This document shows positions 47,569 through 60,500 of a stretch of 64,000 bases of DNA, piece after piece. Each line of letters starts with the position of its first letter. Position 1 is the stretch's first letter. This DNA comes from Haberlea rhodopensis (Eukaryota > Streptophyta > Magnoliopsida > Lamiales > Gesneriaceae): positions 28,225,879-28,289,878 of the forward strand of contig CAJQUN010000003.1 in the NCBI GenBank assembly GCA_907163345.1, read 5' to 3'. Below the pieces are notes generated by a model. It saw nothing but the letters and a program-made list of their open reading frames with translations, was not told the origin of the DNA and made no database searches. The position numbers and the translations under genes were made by a program.

Positions 47569-47894
47569 TGTATCAAAGGTGCATACATTTTTCTAAGGGA
47601 CTTCAACCCACGTTGAATGCTAATAAATGTTAATTAAACTCAATAATTCAAAGATTTAGATTTGGATTTGGATGGGGGAGGGGGGTGGGTAGGTGTATAA
47701 TCAAGCTAAATTTGAGTTTCTTTGAGCTCAAGCTCGTAATATTGTGCTTTGGGAAAGTTCGAGCTCAACTTAATTGTTGACAATTCACGAGTTTAAAATT
47801 ATTTTTTTTAATGTTCCATATTTTAGTAATAAAAAATATTATTAATTAGTATATAAAGTTCATGAGTCCGAGTTCTAAGTCAAATAACATATTA

Positions 47895-48750
47895 GGGAAA
47901 AGTACAATCTAACTCCTTATGAAACTCAAAATAATCAATTAAACTATTTTTAACTAAATTAGGGGCAAAAAACCACCCTATACTTTCGAAAACAAGCAAT
48001 TTACCTTTCTATGGGAGAGAGGGACACTCACTCTCCCAATCTTGCAACTGATTATAGGTTACTCATACTTAAATCTTTAAAGATGTTTTTGCCCTTCTCT
48101 CCTAAGCAAATAAATTGTCATTTTCTCCTAAAAAATCATTGGCGCAACATTCTGAAATATTTTACATTTGTCTTCATTAAAATTCCTCCTTTTTTCAAAG
48201 CTAAAAACTTATTTTCTGCTTCAACTTTCAGTAAATATATTCGTCATGCGATTCATTCTATACCATTATCTTCTATATTGTTTCAAGTATATGGACCACT
48301 CAAGCTCCCACACTCTATTCATCCACCATCTCCATTTGGAACCCTATTCATACAAAGATGGCAGTATATCTTCTATATACAAAAATTTGAAAGTATCCAA
48401 CTCTATGAATAGCTAATCAATCCTGAGAATTATCAAACTATCGTGATCCAAAGTCTCTTTTACAGCCTTGAACAAAATTGTACCATGAAATCTCAATGCC
48501 CAGAATATCAACTTGTATTTTTCAATTCCAGTAAATGTGTTTAAAGGGTCCTTAAAAATTATATCATCAATATATATCACAATCAGTCTGAATCCACGCA
48601 AAATTAATAGTTTAAGGCTTTCTCAAACATATGAGCAAAATGAAAGGCAAAGACAAAAGAAACAAATATCAGAATGTCACTCTTCTTGTCATTACGTACT
48701 ACATTGATTTTATGCATCTCCACAATCAATCACTATGGAAAATTTTTCTT
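47895..48750. mobile_element. Truncated left end of the Mutator-like element (unit 1)
   Basis: Begins gggaaaagtacaatc right after aacatatta (47886-47894) and follows the first ~850 bp of the element at 50037. It stops at the duplication junction. It is a product of the tandem duplication, not a separate insertion. Confidence 0.85.
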
Positions 48751-49465
48751 ATACTTCTCCACACATCACACGCACATCACAACCTTGGAGGAACTGCACG
48801 AAGGCTTGAAGGAACACGTCGAGGAACACACACCAATCATTGGGATTTTCTATTCCTTGATTTATTATTTAACTTTCATGAATTCAAATATTAGTTTTTG
48901 CTTTGTTTAAGTTTATGGAGCAATTTATTTAGACTAAGGCCACGATAGGGCCGGGACATTTGTTTTTCATGGTTTGATTTTAATTCAAGTTTATTATTAT
49001 TTCAATTTATTGATGTCATTTATCATGTGAGCATTTAATCTGACCAATTAAATTGTATAATTGTTGTTTGATATAAACTCGAAAGACGATAGGTTGATAA
49101 TTGCTTGATTACATCAATCAACAGATAGTCAAATCGACTAGAAACAAAATTTGATTTCTATATGTGAATTTAATTTTAGATACTGAAATTCAATAGCAAC
49201 TAATGTGGATGGATATAATTAAATTTAATTAGAAAAATTGGACTGTTAGATTTACCTAGGTTTATTAACTCGAGAAATTTTTTAATAAATAAGATAAGGA
49301 TTTCGTCGTGAATTGGATAATTAGTTAATTGGATTTAATTTTGAAATGTGGAAATAATTTGGCTCGGTACCATTGTGCACCTTGGTTGTTCTTACAAATT
49401 TGAATTTCCTTCCAAACAATCCTTCTTGCTATTAGTTTGATCCTTGCTAGTTTTACATAATTTAG

Positions 49466-49518
<53 letters not shown>

Positions 49519-49670
49519 TCATCTTATTATAATTAGTCAAAATTAAGAAAATAATTTATATACTAGTAATCAACGTTGATCTCCGTGGGTACGATTTGAA
49601 CCCAATTCGATTATATTATAACTTGACATAGTATACTTGCTAGTTTTTCCAACCGAAATAACATCGATCA
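48751..49670 (+). repeat. Tat-type LTR fragment, copy C
   Basis: Second-unit counterpart of copy B, with a longer (AT)n run near 49470-49515. After its end the 36-bp segment tcatgtatcaaaggtgcata and onward is doubled. Confidence 0.85.
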
Positions 49671-50036
49671 TGTATCAAAGGTGCATACATTTTTCTAAGG
49701 GAATCATGTATCAAAGGTGCATACATTTTTCTAAGGGAATTCAACCCCATTTGAATGATAATAAATGTTAATTAAACTCAATATTTAAAAGATTTAGATT
49801 TGGATTTGGATGGGGTAGGGGGTGGGTAGGGTATAAATCAAGCTAAATTTGAGTTTCTTTGAGCTCGAGCTCGCAATATTGTGCTATGGGCAAGTTCGAG
49901 CTCAACTTAATTGTTGACAATTCACGAGTTTAAAATTATTTTTTTTAATGTTCCATATTTTAGTAATAAAATTAAAAGTATTATTAATTATTATATAAAG
50001 TTCATGAGTCCGAGTTCTAAGTCAAATAACATATTA

Positions 50037-53000
50037 GGGCAAAGTGCAATCGAACTCCTTATGAAACTCAAAATAATCAATTAAACTCTCTTTAACTAAA
50101 TTAGGGGCAAAAACACATCCATGTAAAGAAATAATTTACCTTTCTATGGGAGAGAGGAACACTCACTCTCCCAATCTTGCAACTGGTTGTAGGTTACTTA
50201 AATCTTTAAAGATGTTTTGCCCTTTTCTCCTACACAAATAAATTATCATTTTCTCCTAAAAAACCATTGACGCGGCATTATGAAATATTTTACATTTGTC
50301 TTCATTAAAATTCCTCCTTTTTTTCAAAGCTAAAAACTTAATTTTCTTCTTCCACTTTCAGTAAATATATTCGTCATACGATTCATTCTATACCATTATC
50401 TTCTATATTGTTTCAAGTATATGGACCACTCAAGCTCCCACGTTCTATTCATCCACCATCTGTATTTGGAACCTTATTCATCCAATAAATTGTGGTATAT
50501 CTTCTGTATATAAAAAAGTTGAAAGTACCCAACTCTATGATTGCTAATCAATCCTGAGAATAATCAAACTATTGTGATCCAAAGTTTTACAATCTTGGAC
50601 AAAATTGTACCATGAAATCTCAATGCCCAGATATCAACTTGTACTTTTCGATTCTATTAAATGTGTTTAAAAAGTCCTTAAAAACTATATCATCCCTGTA
50701 AATATCACAATAGGTCTGAATCCACGCAAAATTAATAGTTTAAGGAAAGCCAAAGACAAAGAAACAAATATCAAAATGCCAACTCTTCTTGTCATTACAT
50801 ACTACATTGATTTTCTGCATCTCCACAATCAATCACTATGGAAAATTATTGCTTGAAGATGCCTAGCTACTGAACATGCGCTCACCAATCCGATTAACCT
50901 AAATACAAAAAATTTACAAGAAGTACAGATAAACTTCATAGTACAAGATAATAGGTTTCAATATCATGTAATATATCAATAGAATTGATGACAATTAATC
51001 ATAAAGATGCATAGAATTTGACCATACCATTTGGGTGTAATGGATATCACGACCTCTCGGGATACCAATAGTTGCAGCACCTATGCCATTCCAATTTCCC
51101 ATGCCACATTGAGGACCCATGTTGCCTTTTGTTCCATTTTCATCCCCTCCCTTTGTTCTAACTGAAGCAGCTCTTCCAACACCTCCCCTTCTTCCACGTG
51201 TACTTCTATTGCGTTCTCGAACCCCTTGTTTTGTCCTCTCCCATGCTAGGATTACTGCAAGTGTTCTTATAACAATTATCTATGTAATCCTCAAATAATA
51301 ATAATAATAATAATATTAGAGCAAAAAAGGATTGTTCAGTCCAACCTGGCTCTTTTATCAGTAATTGCAGCACAAGCATGGCAACAAGGATATCCGTTCA
51401 GTTGAAACATGCCACATGTACAAGTTTTGTTGTCTAAATTCACAATATGTACGTCCATTTTGTGATGAACTTCAAACTCATTTCCTCAACAACATATGAT
51501 ATAGAAATTTATTGTCAAAATATGTTCTTTGTTTATCTTCTTCACAATGTTTTGACAAACAGTACCTGTATATTTCTCTATCCCTTCCCTCTTACCAATG
51601 ATTCTTGTCGTCATCTTAGTTCTGATCCACTCACACATAGTGATAATATGCTTGTCTCTGGCCTCAATGATATAACTGTTAAACGATTCACATAGATTAT
51701 TGACCAAAATATCACACTTGGAGTAAGTTGAAAAATGAGACCTAGTCCAATGTTCAAAAGGAACTTTTCTCAACCATTCTATGATTTCAACATTTTCATC
51801 AACTTTTGGGTCAGCTACCTCAATTTTCTTCATATACAAATCAAAATCAATTTTATTTGCTACTGAAGCCGCCTTCCAAAAAAGGTCTTTTAATTGAGCT
51901 CCCTTGAATTTTTTCTTGAAGTTTTCATACATGTGTCTCAAGCAAAATCTGTGCTCACTCTCAGGGGCCAAATCCTTCAATGCCTCAATCAGGCCTTTTT
52001 GGTTGTCTGAAATAAATATCCATTTGTTGCCCCCAATTCCCCCAATATCATACAACAACTCTCCAACGAATCAAGTCCAGTTTTCTCAGTTTTTAATTGG
52101 GACGACCGCCACGACAATATGCCATATGTTGTCATTGTCATATCTTCCTATAACTACTAGCAACTTTCCTCCATATTATGTTTTCAAAAGCATCCATCAA
52201 GCCCAATAATGGGCCTACAACCCTGTAGAAATCCATTTTTCATTGCAGCAAGGCTGTAATATAGTTTTTCAAAAATTGGAGGATCGGAGTCATCTTGTTT
52301 CTTGACCAAAATTTTACTGCCAGGATTTATAGCTCTAACAATTTCAATGTAGTCATACAAATTCTCAAATTGAATATCATCGACACCCCTGCTTGATTCT
52401 AGTGCAGATCTTTTTGCTCATTTCACCTTCCACTCACTCACTTTCACTTTGCATTTCCTACGGATGGTGTTCTTCAGCTTATCAATTGGAATGCTTGGAT
52501 TTTCTCTGACAATATCCTCAACCCTCTTGGCTAAATAGCTTTCTTTCGGATGAACAATGATGCTCGCCTTTGATTGTCTTCACTTGAAAAGTGGTTGTCC
52601 TTGTTATAGATGATGCGTGAATTCTCCATGTACACTCCTTGTTCTTGCATTTTGTCTAATACACCAATCTCTCAAAGCTTCTCTATAAACCACAGCACTA
52701 GAAAATTGTTTTCCGACAGTCATTTGGAACATCTTCATATTCTCACACTCCATATAGTATGGATGCTTAGGGAAGTCATCATCAGAGTCGGGAAGGCTGA
52801 TGAGATCATCCTCTTTCTCAAGATCACCATACCATTTTTGTTTTTCTCCAACATGAGTTTCCTGTCGAGCTTTGCGATCTCTTTTCCGTATCACTCTCAA
52901 CATGAGATCAGCAATGTACCCTTCAACAACTTCCAAATCAAGACTAGGGGTATCTTGATCTTGCCTCATAATCAATATCCTCATATGTATCCTCACTGAA

Positions 53001-53691
53001 GCGAGTCATCTGTGTCTCTCTCATATGCATCCTCATTGTATCCAACATATCCAACACCTATCAAAGAATATCAATAAAACACGTAATAATTGGCATAAAA
53101 AGGAGAGAATTTCTTCATTCCTCTGCAAATTAAATTATCTAAAAGCTGTTTTTGTCTTTTGGGTTCTTGGTATTCTCAAATCCCTCTCTTTCGGTCATAT
53201 TATCCATGAATATGTACAGAGATTCATTTGTCCCCTCTGAAACACCTAAGATCCGGTTCTTTGTATTCTCAAATCCTTCTTGTAAATTTGTACAGAAAAA
53301 ATAAATTTTTTATCCATCATCTCGCTCGTTCGGAAACCACATAGAGTACAAGAAATTAAAGTGAAAAAATAAAGTTTAAGAAATTATCTTGCATTTTGTT
53401 GCTGAGTTTTGACTTTTTAGAATTACTAGGGTTAAGAGTAAAAAAAGTGAAGAAGATTGATTCTGTGAGTGAGGTAATTTTTTCGATAAGTCTGTGAGTG
53501 AGGTAATGAATTTTACTTAATGTATGTATGAGGATATTGTAGTCTTATCAATTGAAAGTACAACGAGTTTACTTCAAAGGGGCAGTGTGCTTGTTTTAAA
53601 AAAAGGACGGATGTTATTTACCCCTAATTTATTTAGGGGGATTTAAATTGGTCATTTTGAGTTTTATAAGGAATCGGATTGCAATTTACCC
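50037..53691 (-). mobile_element. Mutator-like DNA transposon (MULE)
   Basis: Terminal inverted repeats of about 80 bp face each other: the left starts gggcaaagtgcaatc, the right ends gattgcaatttaccc. The direct repeat aacatatta flanks it (50028-50036 and 53692-53700); a 9-bp duplication is the mark of Mutator transposases. The interior carries a transposase gene on the minus strand in several pieces. The left part is also present in unit 1 of the tandem duplication, so the element inserted before that duplication. Confidence 0.95.
51050..53050 (-). pseudogene. MURA-type transposase (broken)
   Basis: Minus-strand pieces follow MURA order. 52996-52604: acidic region then the N-terminal MuDR-type domain (MTVGKQFSSAVVYREALRDW). 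52600-52060: decayed frames with GCRPIIGLDGC, which holds the first catalytic aspartate. 52058-51486: KWIFISDNQKGLIEALKDLA (second catalytic aspartate), EHRFCLRHMYENFKKKFKG, WTRSHFSTYSKCDILVNNLC. 51480-51370: SWIM zinc finger (CTCGMFQLNGYPCCHACAAI). 51250-51050: glycine/arginine-rich tail. Stops and shifts in the middle block indicate loss of function, although introns could explain some gaps. Confidence 0.88.
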
Positions 53692-53700
53692 AACATATTA

Positions 53701-54794
53701 TCCAGTTTTTGAATTCGAGTTTGAACTTCGCGATTTTATCGAATTGATAACATTTAAAAGCCCGAACTTGTAGAAAGATAGAGCAATTTATCATTTATTA
53801 TATAACACTTACATTCACTTGTGAGCCGATTTATTTCTCTTTTTTTTAGGCCTATCAAGTGGATATTTTTATGTTGGTATATGTTTACGAGTTTTGAACT
53901 GCTATGTTAAAATATTGAATTCTTTCTCATCTATAAAAATCCATGCTTGTACAGTGATTGGACAATTATTATTTATTCTCTAACAATTTTGGAGTCAGTT
54001 ATCCTTGTTGGATTCATGCTTAAATTTGTTTAATTGAGATAGATTGTCCTTTACACCTTTAGATGTGAAATTAGGTGGGAATGAGATTTTTCCTTCGAAG
54101 ATTAGAAATGAAGAATGTTCTTCATGAGTAATCTTGTTCTCAAAAATTTCGATTGATATTTACTACCATAAAAAAAGAAAAAAAATATAGACAATTTAAT
54201 ATTTTATTCACTATTCAATTTTTTTTTTTTTTGAAATCAAATAAAATTGCTGACTAATGCTATACAAAATATGGTGTGATGGTAACTATCACATGTTGAT
54301 TATGCTACGTACACGCTTTTTCTTTTCTGTATTTTACATGCAACTTTAAAGATTCGAATTTGAGTCACTTCTCAAACGGAGAAGAGGTGATAACCATCAT
54401 GCTAACAATGCGTACACACTTTCAATCCTAATTACTTTTATCAGGAAACTGTTTGAAATGATGGTCTGAAACACAAACGAACATGTTATATGACGTTGAG
54501 ATTTTTCAACAAAACTTTTCTAACATTCTAGTCAAGAAAAAGAATTTTAAAATTACTAAAAAAATGTGTAAATTATGAGAAGGAAAAAGTATATAAAAAT
54601 TACTAAAAAATGTGTAAATTATGAGGCAATATATGTGATAATTATATCTTTGACCACACTTCTTATATTTATATGCGTGGGTTGGAGTCATTAGTTCACA
54701 ACAGGAATCAAAGATCTAACTATGTTGGTGAAATATGAAATGTGTTTATCTTCATTGTAGCATTATTTACCTGGACTCTATGATACAATTATAT
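53701..54794. other. Gene-free AT-rich DNA
   Basis: No gene or complete element recognisable. Confidence 0.55.
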
Positions 54795-55102
54795 GGGTGT
54801 TTACGATTGCTTTTCGAAATTGCTTATCTGCTTTTTTGAACAAAAAAAAACTGGTTTTGAGTGTTTCATTCCATGGTTTCTGCTGTTGATTCTCTAAAAA
54901 TAAGTAGATAAAAGCAGAAACAGAGAAGCAGATCATGATATGTTTTTCACTGCTTTTATTTATGTGGTGTCAATTTTGTAATAATCTAGTTTATTAAGTT
55001 TTTTTTTATTTTAATAGCAAATATTTGATATTTTTGCTTTAAAAAAACTTTTTTCAACTTTAAGTAACATAAAATGCTTTGAATAAGCAATTACAAACAC
55101 AC
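54795..55102. mobile_element. Possible MITE
   Basis: Ends gggtgtttacgattgctt and aagcaattacaaacacac are inverted relatives; the interior is AT-rich and non-coding, about 300 bp. I could not see a clean target duplication, so the superfamily (hAT-like by the ends) is uncertain. Confidence 0.5.
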
Positions 55103-55863
55103 TTTATACACTCCGAAATTCATGGAAATTCTCTTTATTACTCGAACTCTTTGCCACCAAACCATTCGTACCACATATACACGGAATGCACATGAGTATA
55201 TCGAGTTATGAAATATGCTCACCTAGTTATCAACCCAACATGTAATATCATTATCCCAGGTTGGTTGTGAATGAAAATATAAAATAATTTATAATGACTT
55301 ACAATGAACTACTGTAGTTATTTGAATTAACTATTTTCGTAAAGCGATGACGGATACAAAATAGTTGCTATACGAATTTATTGTGCAGTCGCGCTTATGT
55401 AGGCGCAGACTGGGTGTGACATAACACATTTCAAATATATTTGGATACAAGCTTAGCAGATCGAGATCCTGAAGTCGGTTAGTCTAATAAAGTTTCAAGA
55501 TATTATACTAACGAGCCGGTCAATAGGTGGCTAGTAATCATGTTAAATTTGAGCATTACGTCTATAGATTAACTGGAGTGGGCATTCAAAAAATTAGCTA
55601 CTCATTAATAGAGGTATCACAAATTATCCATTTTATCTTATTGTTTTTTAGTAAAAATTAATTTTAAAAGTTCATTTAAATATACGAAATATATTTTTCT
55701 CTAATACAATATTGATTTATAATATTATAGCTAGTAATTAAGCGCACTCTTATGTATTGTATTACATCAATGCATTATTAACTTAAGTTACTAAAAATCA
55801 AACACATAATTATAGAAAGATGATTTTAGAAAATTTTAAAGGATTTATTTCCTTATACCTTTA
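55103..55863. other. Gene-free AT-rich DNA
   Basis: Nothing recognisable beyond simple AT-rich sequence. Confidence 0.55.
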
Positions 55864-56937
55864 GGCACCGCTTGGTACGTAGGATGAATGAATGATAGAT
55901 AATAAAAGTGATTAGAAGGATAAAGTTGATGATAAATAATATAGTGTGATAAGTTATATGATATTTGATATAATTTTAAAATGATGGATTAGTTTTGTAT
56001 ATTGTATTACAATGACCAAAATACCCACATAATGTATTGAGAATTACTAAGGTATTATAAAGACCAAATTGATTAACATATTTTTAATTAAATGCATAAA
56101 TAATTATAAATTTACAAAATATTTTATAAAATAAGACAATTTAAATATATTAAATTAATTAATTCAAAAATATTATTTTAGTTATTTAAATAAACTTATA
56201 AGCCAGTTATTAGAAATAAGAATAATAATAATATGTTAATATAAAATATATTGAAAATAAATAATAATAATATAAATAATAAGTAATAGTAATTAAGAAG
56301 AAATAAATTTCTTATCATTACGAAATTTGTAGTACCTAATAACTTGTTCTTAAACTAATTGGATAAATAATTTTAAAATTTATTATTTTATTTATTAAAA
56401 TTATTTTAACAATAAATTTAAATTTATTATATTAATATTTAAATTTTCATTAATTTCCTCAATATCCAAAATACATACCAAAATAACTACATATATTAAT
56501 TAACAGCATATAGAAAAATTAGAATTTAGTACTAATATAATTACCGTAAGAATTAAAATAATAATACAAATTTGAATTTGTTCAAAAATAATACAAATTG
56601 GAATATTAGTTTTAATAATAATAAATGTTAATAGCAATTATAATATTAGGCATACTACATATTAAATTTAAAAATTATTAAATTGGATAATTTCTAAATT
56701 ATTTAAAAGTTGAAGGATATTATTGGAAAAAAATATATTATCAACCATTATCCTTCAATACACCAATGTATTAATTAACCATCCAATAAAGGATTATTAT
56801 GTGTACAGTGCGGGCCGGCTCCGGGCTGGATGCGGGCCGAACGGGCTGTTACAAGATTAAACATGCCTACCAAACACATGATAAAGATAGGACTAAAAAT
56901 TAATCACCCCTTATCATGTTTCATACCAAACACACCC
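55864..56937. mobile_element. PIF/Harbinger (Tourist-like) non-autonomous element
   Basis: The left end ggcaccgcttggta and the right end taccaaacacaccc are inverted relatives, flanked by TTA on both sides (55861-55863 and 56938-56940), the target preferred by PIF/Harbinger. The second-layer sequences gatgaatgaatgatag and ttatcatgtttcat are also complementary-like. There is no transposase. A GC-rich patch (gtgcgggccggctccggg, 56808-56825) inside differs in composition and may be a later addition. Confidence 0.65.
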
Positions 56938-56940
56938 TTA

Positions 56941-57504
56941 GAATATTGAGTCACATATTAAACGATAAGTGAACATGAAGGGTTGTAAACATATGTGTCA
57001 ATATGTTAGGTTTGTTATCCCATAAGCAGTACTGATCACATCGTCCCCGAACGTACATAAGAATTGATGTATAACATTCAGAGGTGAACCCATGTATTGG
57101 GAGGTACTGAAAAAAAAGTATTACCTTAAATTTTTTTTTTTAGAAAAAACTTACATTTTATTTTTTAAAATTATATTTTGACTATCTAAAAAAATTTATT
57201 TTTTATATTTTTATATTAAATTTTTTTTTTTTATATTTTTATATTTTTTTTTTTTTCCTTAAACAAAAGTTATAGATTCGATATGACATTCAACAAGTCC
57301 AAGTATAAATCAACTCAAAATGTAAAAGAAAAAATATATATTTTTTTGTTTTTTGTTTTATTTTTAGATTTAACGTTTAAATTCGCTAATTCCAAATTCC
57401 CAGTTAGATTCCTCCTACGACAGCGTTTACGCCCATCTCATAAACCCTCCTTCACGTCTCAAACCCTATTTCTGTCCCGTCCTCTCTGAGATACTCGAAC
57501 AGCC
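56941..57504. promoter_or_regulatory. Upstream region of the BCD1-like gene
   Basis: Contains long T runs (57125-57270) and then the probable 5' UTR. I see no certain TATA box. The frame beginning at 57283 ends before the true start and is taken as leader. Confidence 0.4.
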
Positions 57505-60500
57505 ATGGAGGAAAAACAAGAAGAACCTTCAATTTCAAGTTCAAAAAATCAACCATTTATGTGTGAAGAATGCAAAATAAAACCATCAAAGTACAAGTGT
57601 CCGGGCTGCTCTCTGCGTTCGTGCAGCCTCCCATGCGTCAGTGCCCATAAACAACGTACCGCCTGCACCGGAAAGAAACCAGTCAGCAATATTGTCCCGC
57701 TGTCGGAATTCGATGATAATCTTATACTCTCAGGTAATTGTTGATTATTCGGGCCGCCATTTCGCATAGTGTTTTGAACATGCATTGTTTCTGTAAAGTC
57801 AGTGTTGTTTCATTTTTTACTTTTTTCCCCTGAATGTGGTTCTGGCCAGCTTGATCAGCTTATTATGTATCTATTTCATTGCTTAATTTGACTAGCTCCA
57901 AGACGTGCAGGCTTGAGGTTCTGTTTCTTTATTGAGTTTTCCGTTATTGTAGAAGCTGGGGATGTCTTTTTTCCTTCTTCAGACAGTTTTTCAGGTTGCG
58001 GATTCGGTTAATGTCGTCTCCCGTTTCGAAAGTTGTGAGTTGTATGTTTTGGTGTAAATAAATCAGATGAGAAAGATTTGTATTGGATTTCTTTCATATG
58101 AAAAGCATGTACATGAGTTTGCCTTATATAAACTTTGGTGTTTAGCTAACTCCTATTTACACTGAAGATAAGATATCTATTAAACTTGTTATCTGATATC
58201 TATGATTTGTGTGTGATGTGATAAGATCCTTTGTGATCTTCTTCCATTGATTGTGGAACTGAAGATTTGGTTGTTGATTCTTCTACACGCCCGCAATCCG
58301 AATGGTAGAGGTCGGACATTCAGATTGTGCAAGACCATTTTGAACCTCAATGGAGAGATTGCTTTGGTTAGTGAATCGGCTAGTTGATCATCACTGGAGA
58401 TGAAGTTGACAACTAGCTGTTTCTGTGTGACTTGATCACGAACAAAGTGAAAATCTATTTTAATATGCTTGGTACGGGCATGGAACATCGGGTTCGATGT
58501 TAAATAAGTTGCACCGATATTATCACACCACAAGATAGGAGGTTGAGCAATTGAAATCCCAATTTCAGAAAGTAGAGACCACACCCATTGGAGCTCAACA
58601 ACCGTGTTTGCTAAGCTCTTGTACTTAGCCTCGGTGCTACTACGTGCTACGGTTGCTTGTTGCTTGCAATTCCAGGAATGAGGTTGTTACCTAGAAAGAT
58701 GCAGCATGCATTGGCGGAGCGTCGATCATCACGGTCCCCACCCCAGTTCGAATCAGAGAAAGCATTAATTGAGAGCTCGGAAGAATTGGAGATAAAATAA
58801 GCCATAGGAAATCGTGTTCTTTAGGTAGCGGGGAATTCTTTTGACAGCTTGCCAATGTGGATCACGGGGATGATGCATAAATTTGGTGACTTTGCAAACG
58901 GAAAAAGCGAGATCAGGACGTGTGAATGAGAGGTATTGGAGGTTGCCTACAATTATACAAGCGGGGATCAGAGAATGAAGAACCATCAGTGGAAGTAAGC
59001 GGATTAGAGGTGACATCGGACTGGTGCAAGGTTTAGCAGTAGCAATATTTGACTTGATGAGAAGATCAGCAACATACTTTCGTTGTGTTAAGTACATACC
59101 ATCAGGACACCGGAGAGCTTCGATACCTAAGAAGAACCTGAGTGAGCCGAGGTCTTTTACTGGAAAGTCAGTACTTAAGCGTTGAATAACACTGGAGATG
59201 GTGGTTGAGTACGATCCCGTGATCAAAATATCATCCACATAGATTAGAACAAGTGTAACAGAGGAAGTTGTGCGCCAAATGAACATGGAATTATCGACCT
59301 TGCTAGCACTGAAACCAATGGTACGAAGCACGTCAGTTAGTCGGGAGAACCAGGCCCGGGGTGCTTGACGTAAACCATATAATGATTTTCGTAGCTTGCA
59401 AAGGTGGTGAGGAAATTGAGGGTGACAATATCCTTGGGGTTGAGTCATGTATACATCTTCTGTTAACACGCCATGTAAGAAAGCATTGTGGGTGTCAATT
59501 TGGCGAATGTCCCATCCACTTAAGAGCAAGTGAGATAACCAGACGTATGGTGCTATGGCGGACAACAGGGCTAAATATCTCATGAAAGTTTAAACCCTCT
59601 TGTTGATGAAAGCCTTGAGCCACTAACCTAGCTTTGTAGCATTCCACGGAACCATCAGCCCGACATTTTATTTTATAGATCCAACAGCAGCCCACAACAT
59701 TGGCATGTGAAGGAGGAGGAACAAAAGACCATGTGCCATTGCGTAACAAAGCATCAAATTCAATTGCCATATCTGTACGCCAATGAGAGTGCTTCAATGC
59801 CTCAGTATAGCAAGTAGGTTCAGTGTCTATGGTGGTAACTGAGGCGAGTAAAGCCTTTGGGAGAGGATATCATACAAAATCATCCGAAAGCTTCTTAGGT
59901 TTGAAAGTGTTTGTCTTCGATCGAGCTGTGAGGAAAGCATCTTCCCAGTAAATTAATGGAAGATGGGAGTGAGATAAAATGCTCAAGGCAACTTCAACAA
60001 TATGTCTTTGGCGTCGTTCGATGGAGCCCATCTGTTGATGAGTGTGGGGACACGATATGCGATGAAGAATGCCAGTTTCTTTGAAATAGTTATGTAAACG
60101 CCGAAACACCCCACCCCTGTCGGATTGAATGGCTTTATTTTTTCTGTCAAAGTGTTTTTCAAACGTTGGAATTGTAAAAATACAGATTCAACATCAGATT
60201 TCAATTTGAGAGGAAATAACCATAAAAATTTCGAATTGTCATCCAAGAAACTAACATAACAACGAGCACCTGTAGGAGAAACTACAGGGGCAGGTGCCCA
60301 AACATCAGTAAAAATTAAGTCTAAGGGTGCTAGGGATACAAATGATGAGGATTGAATAGGTAAAGCATGACACTTAGCCAACTGACAGTCCTTGCAAGTG
60401 GTGCCTTTATTGAAGTTAACCACTGGAAGATGAATGCTGGATAGAATATGACGAAAAACTGGAGAAGCAACATGACCCAGATGCCGATGCCACTCGTGAA

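Larger units (their letters stand above)
46700..50846. repeat. Tandem duplication, two units of about 2.05-2.1 kb
   Basis: Unit 1 (about 46700-48750) and unit 2 (about 48751-50846) share the same order: Tat LTR 3' part, tgtatcaaaggtgcatac flank, GA-rich tggatttggatggggg tract, the motif aacatatta followed by a Mutator-like left end, and cacaatcaatcactatggaa at the end. The offset is 2041 bp at tacttctcc (46711 versus 48752) and 2103 bp at cacaatcaat (48721 versus 50824). The crossover point is a short shared stretch around ttttt-atacttctcc. Confidence 0.9.

Noticed and set aside
48011..48412. 133-codon frame in the tandem duplication
   Set aside because: It lies in the Mutator end sequence, is disrupted in the second copy of the duplication, and has no motif.
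57283..57489. 68-codon frame before BCD1
   Set aside because: It ends before the BCD1 start, is mostly a hydrophobic reading of T-rich leader sequence, and has no conserved motif.
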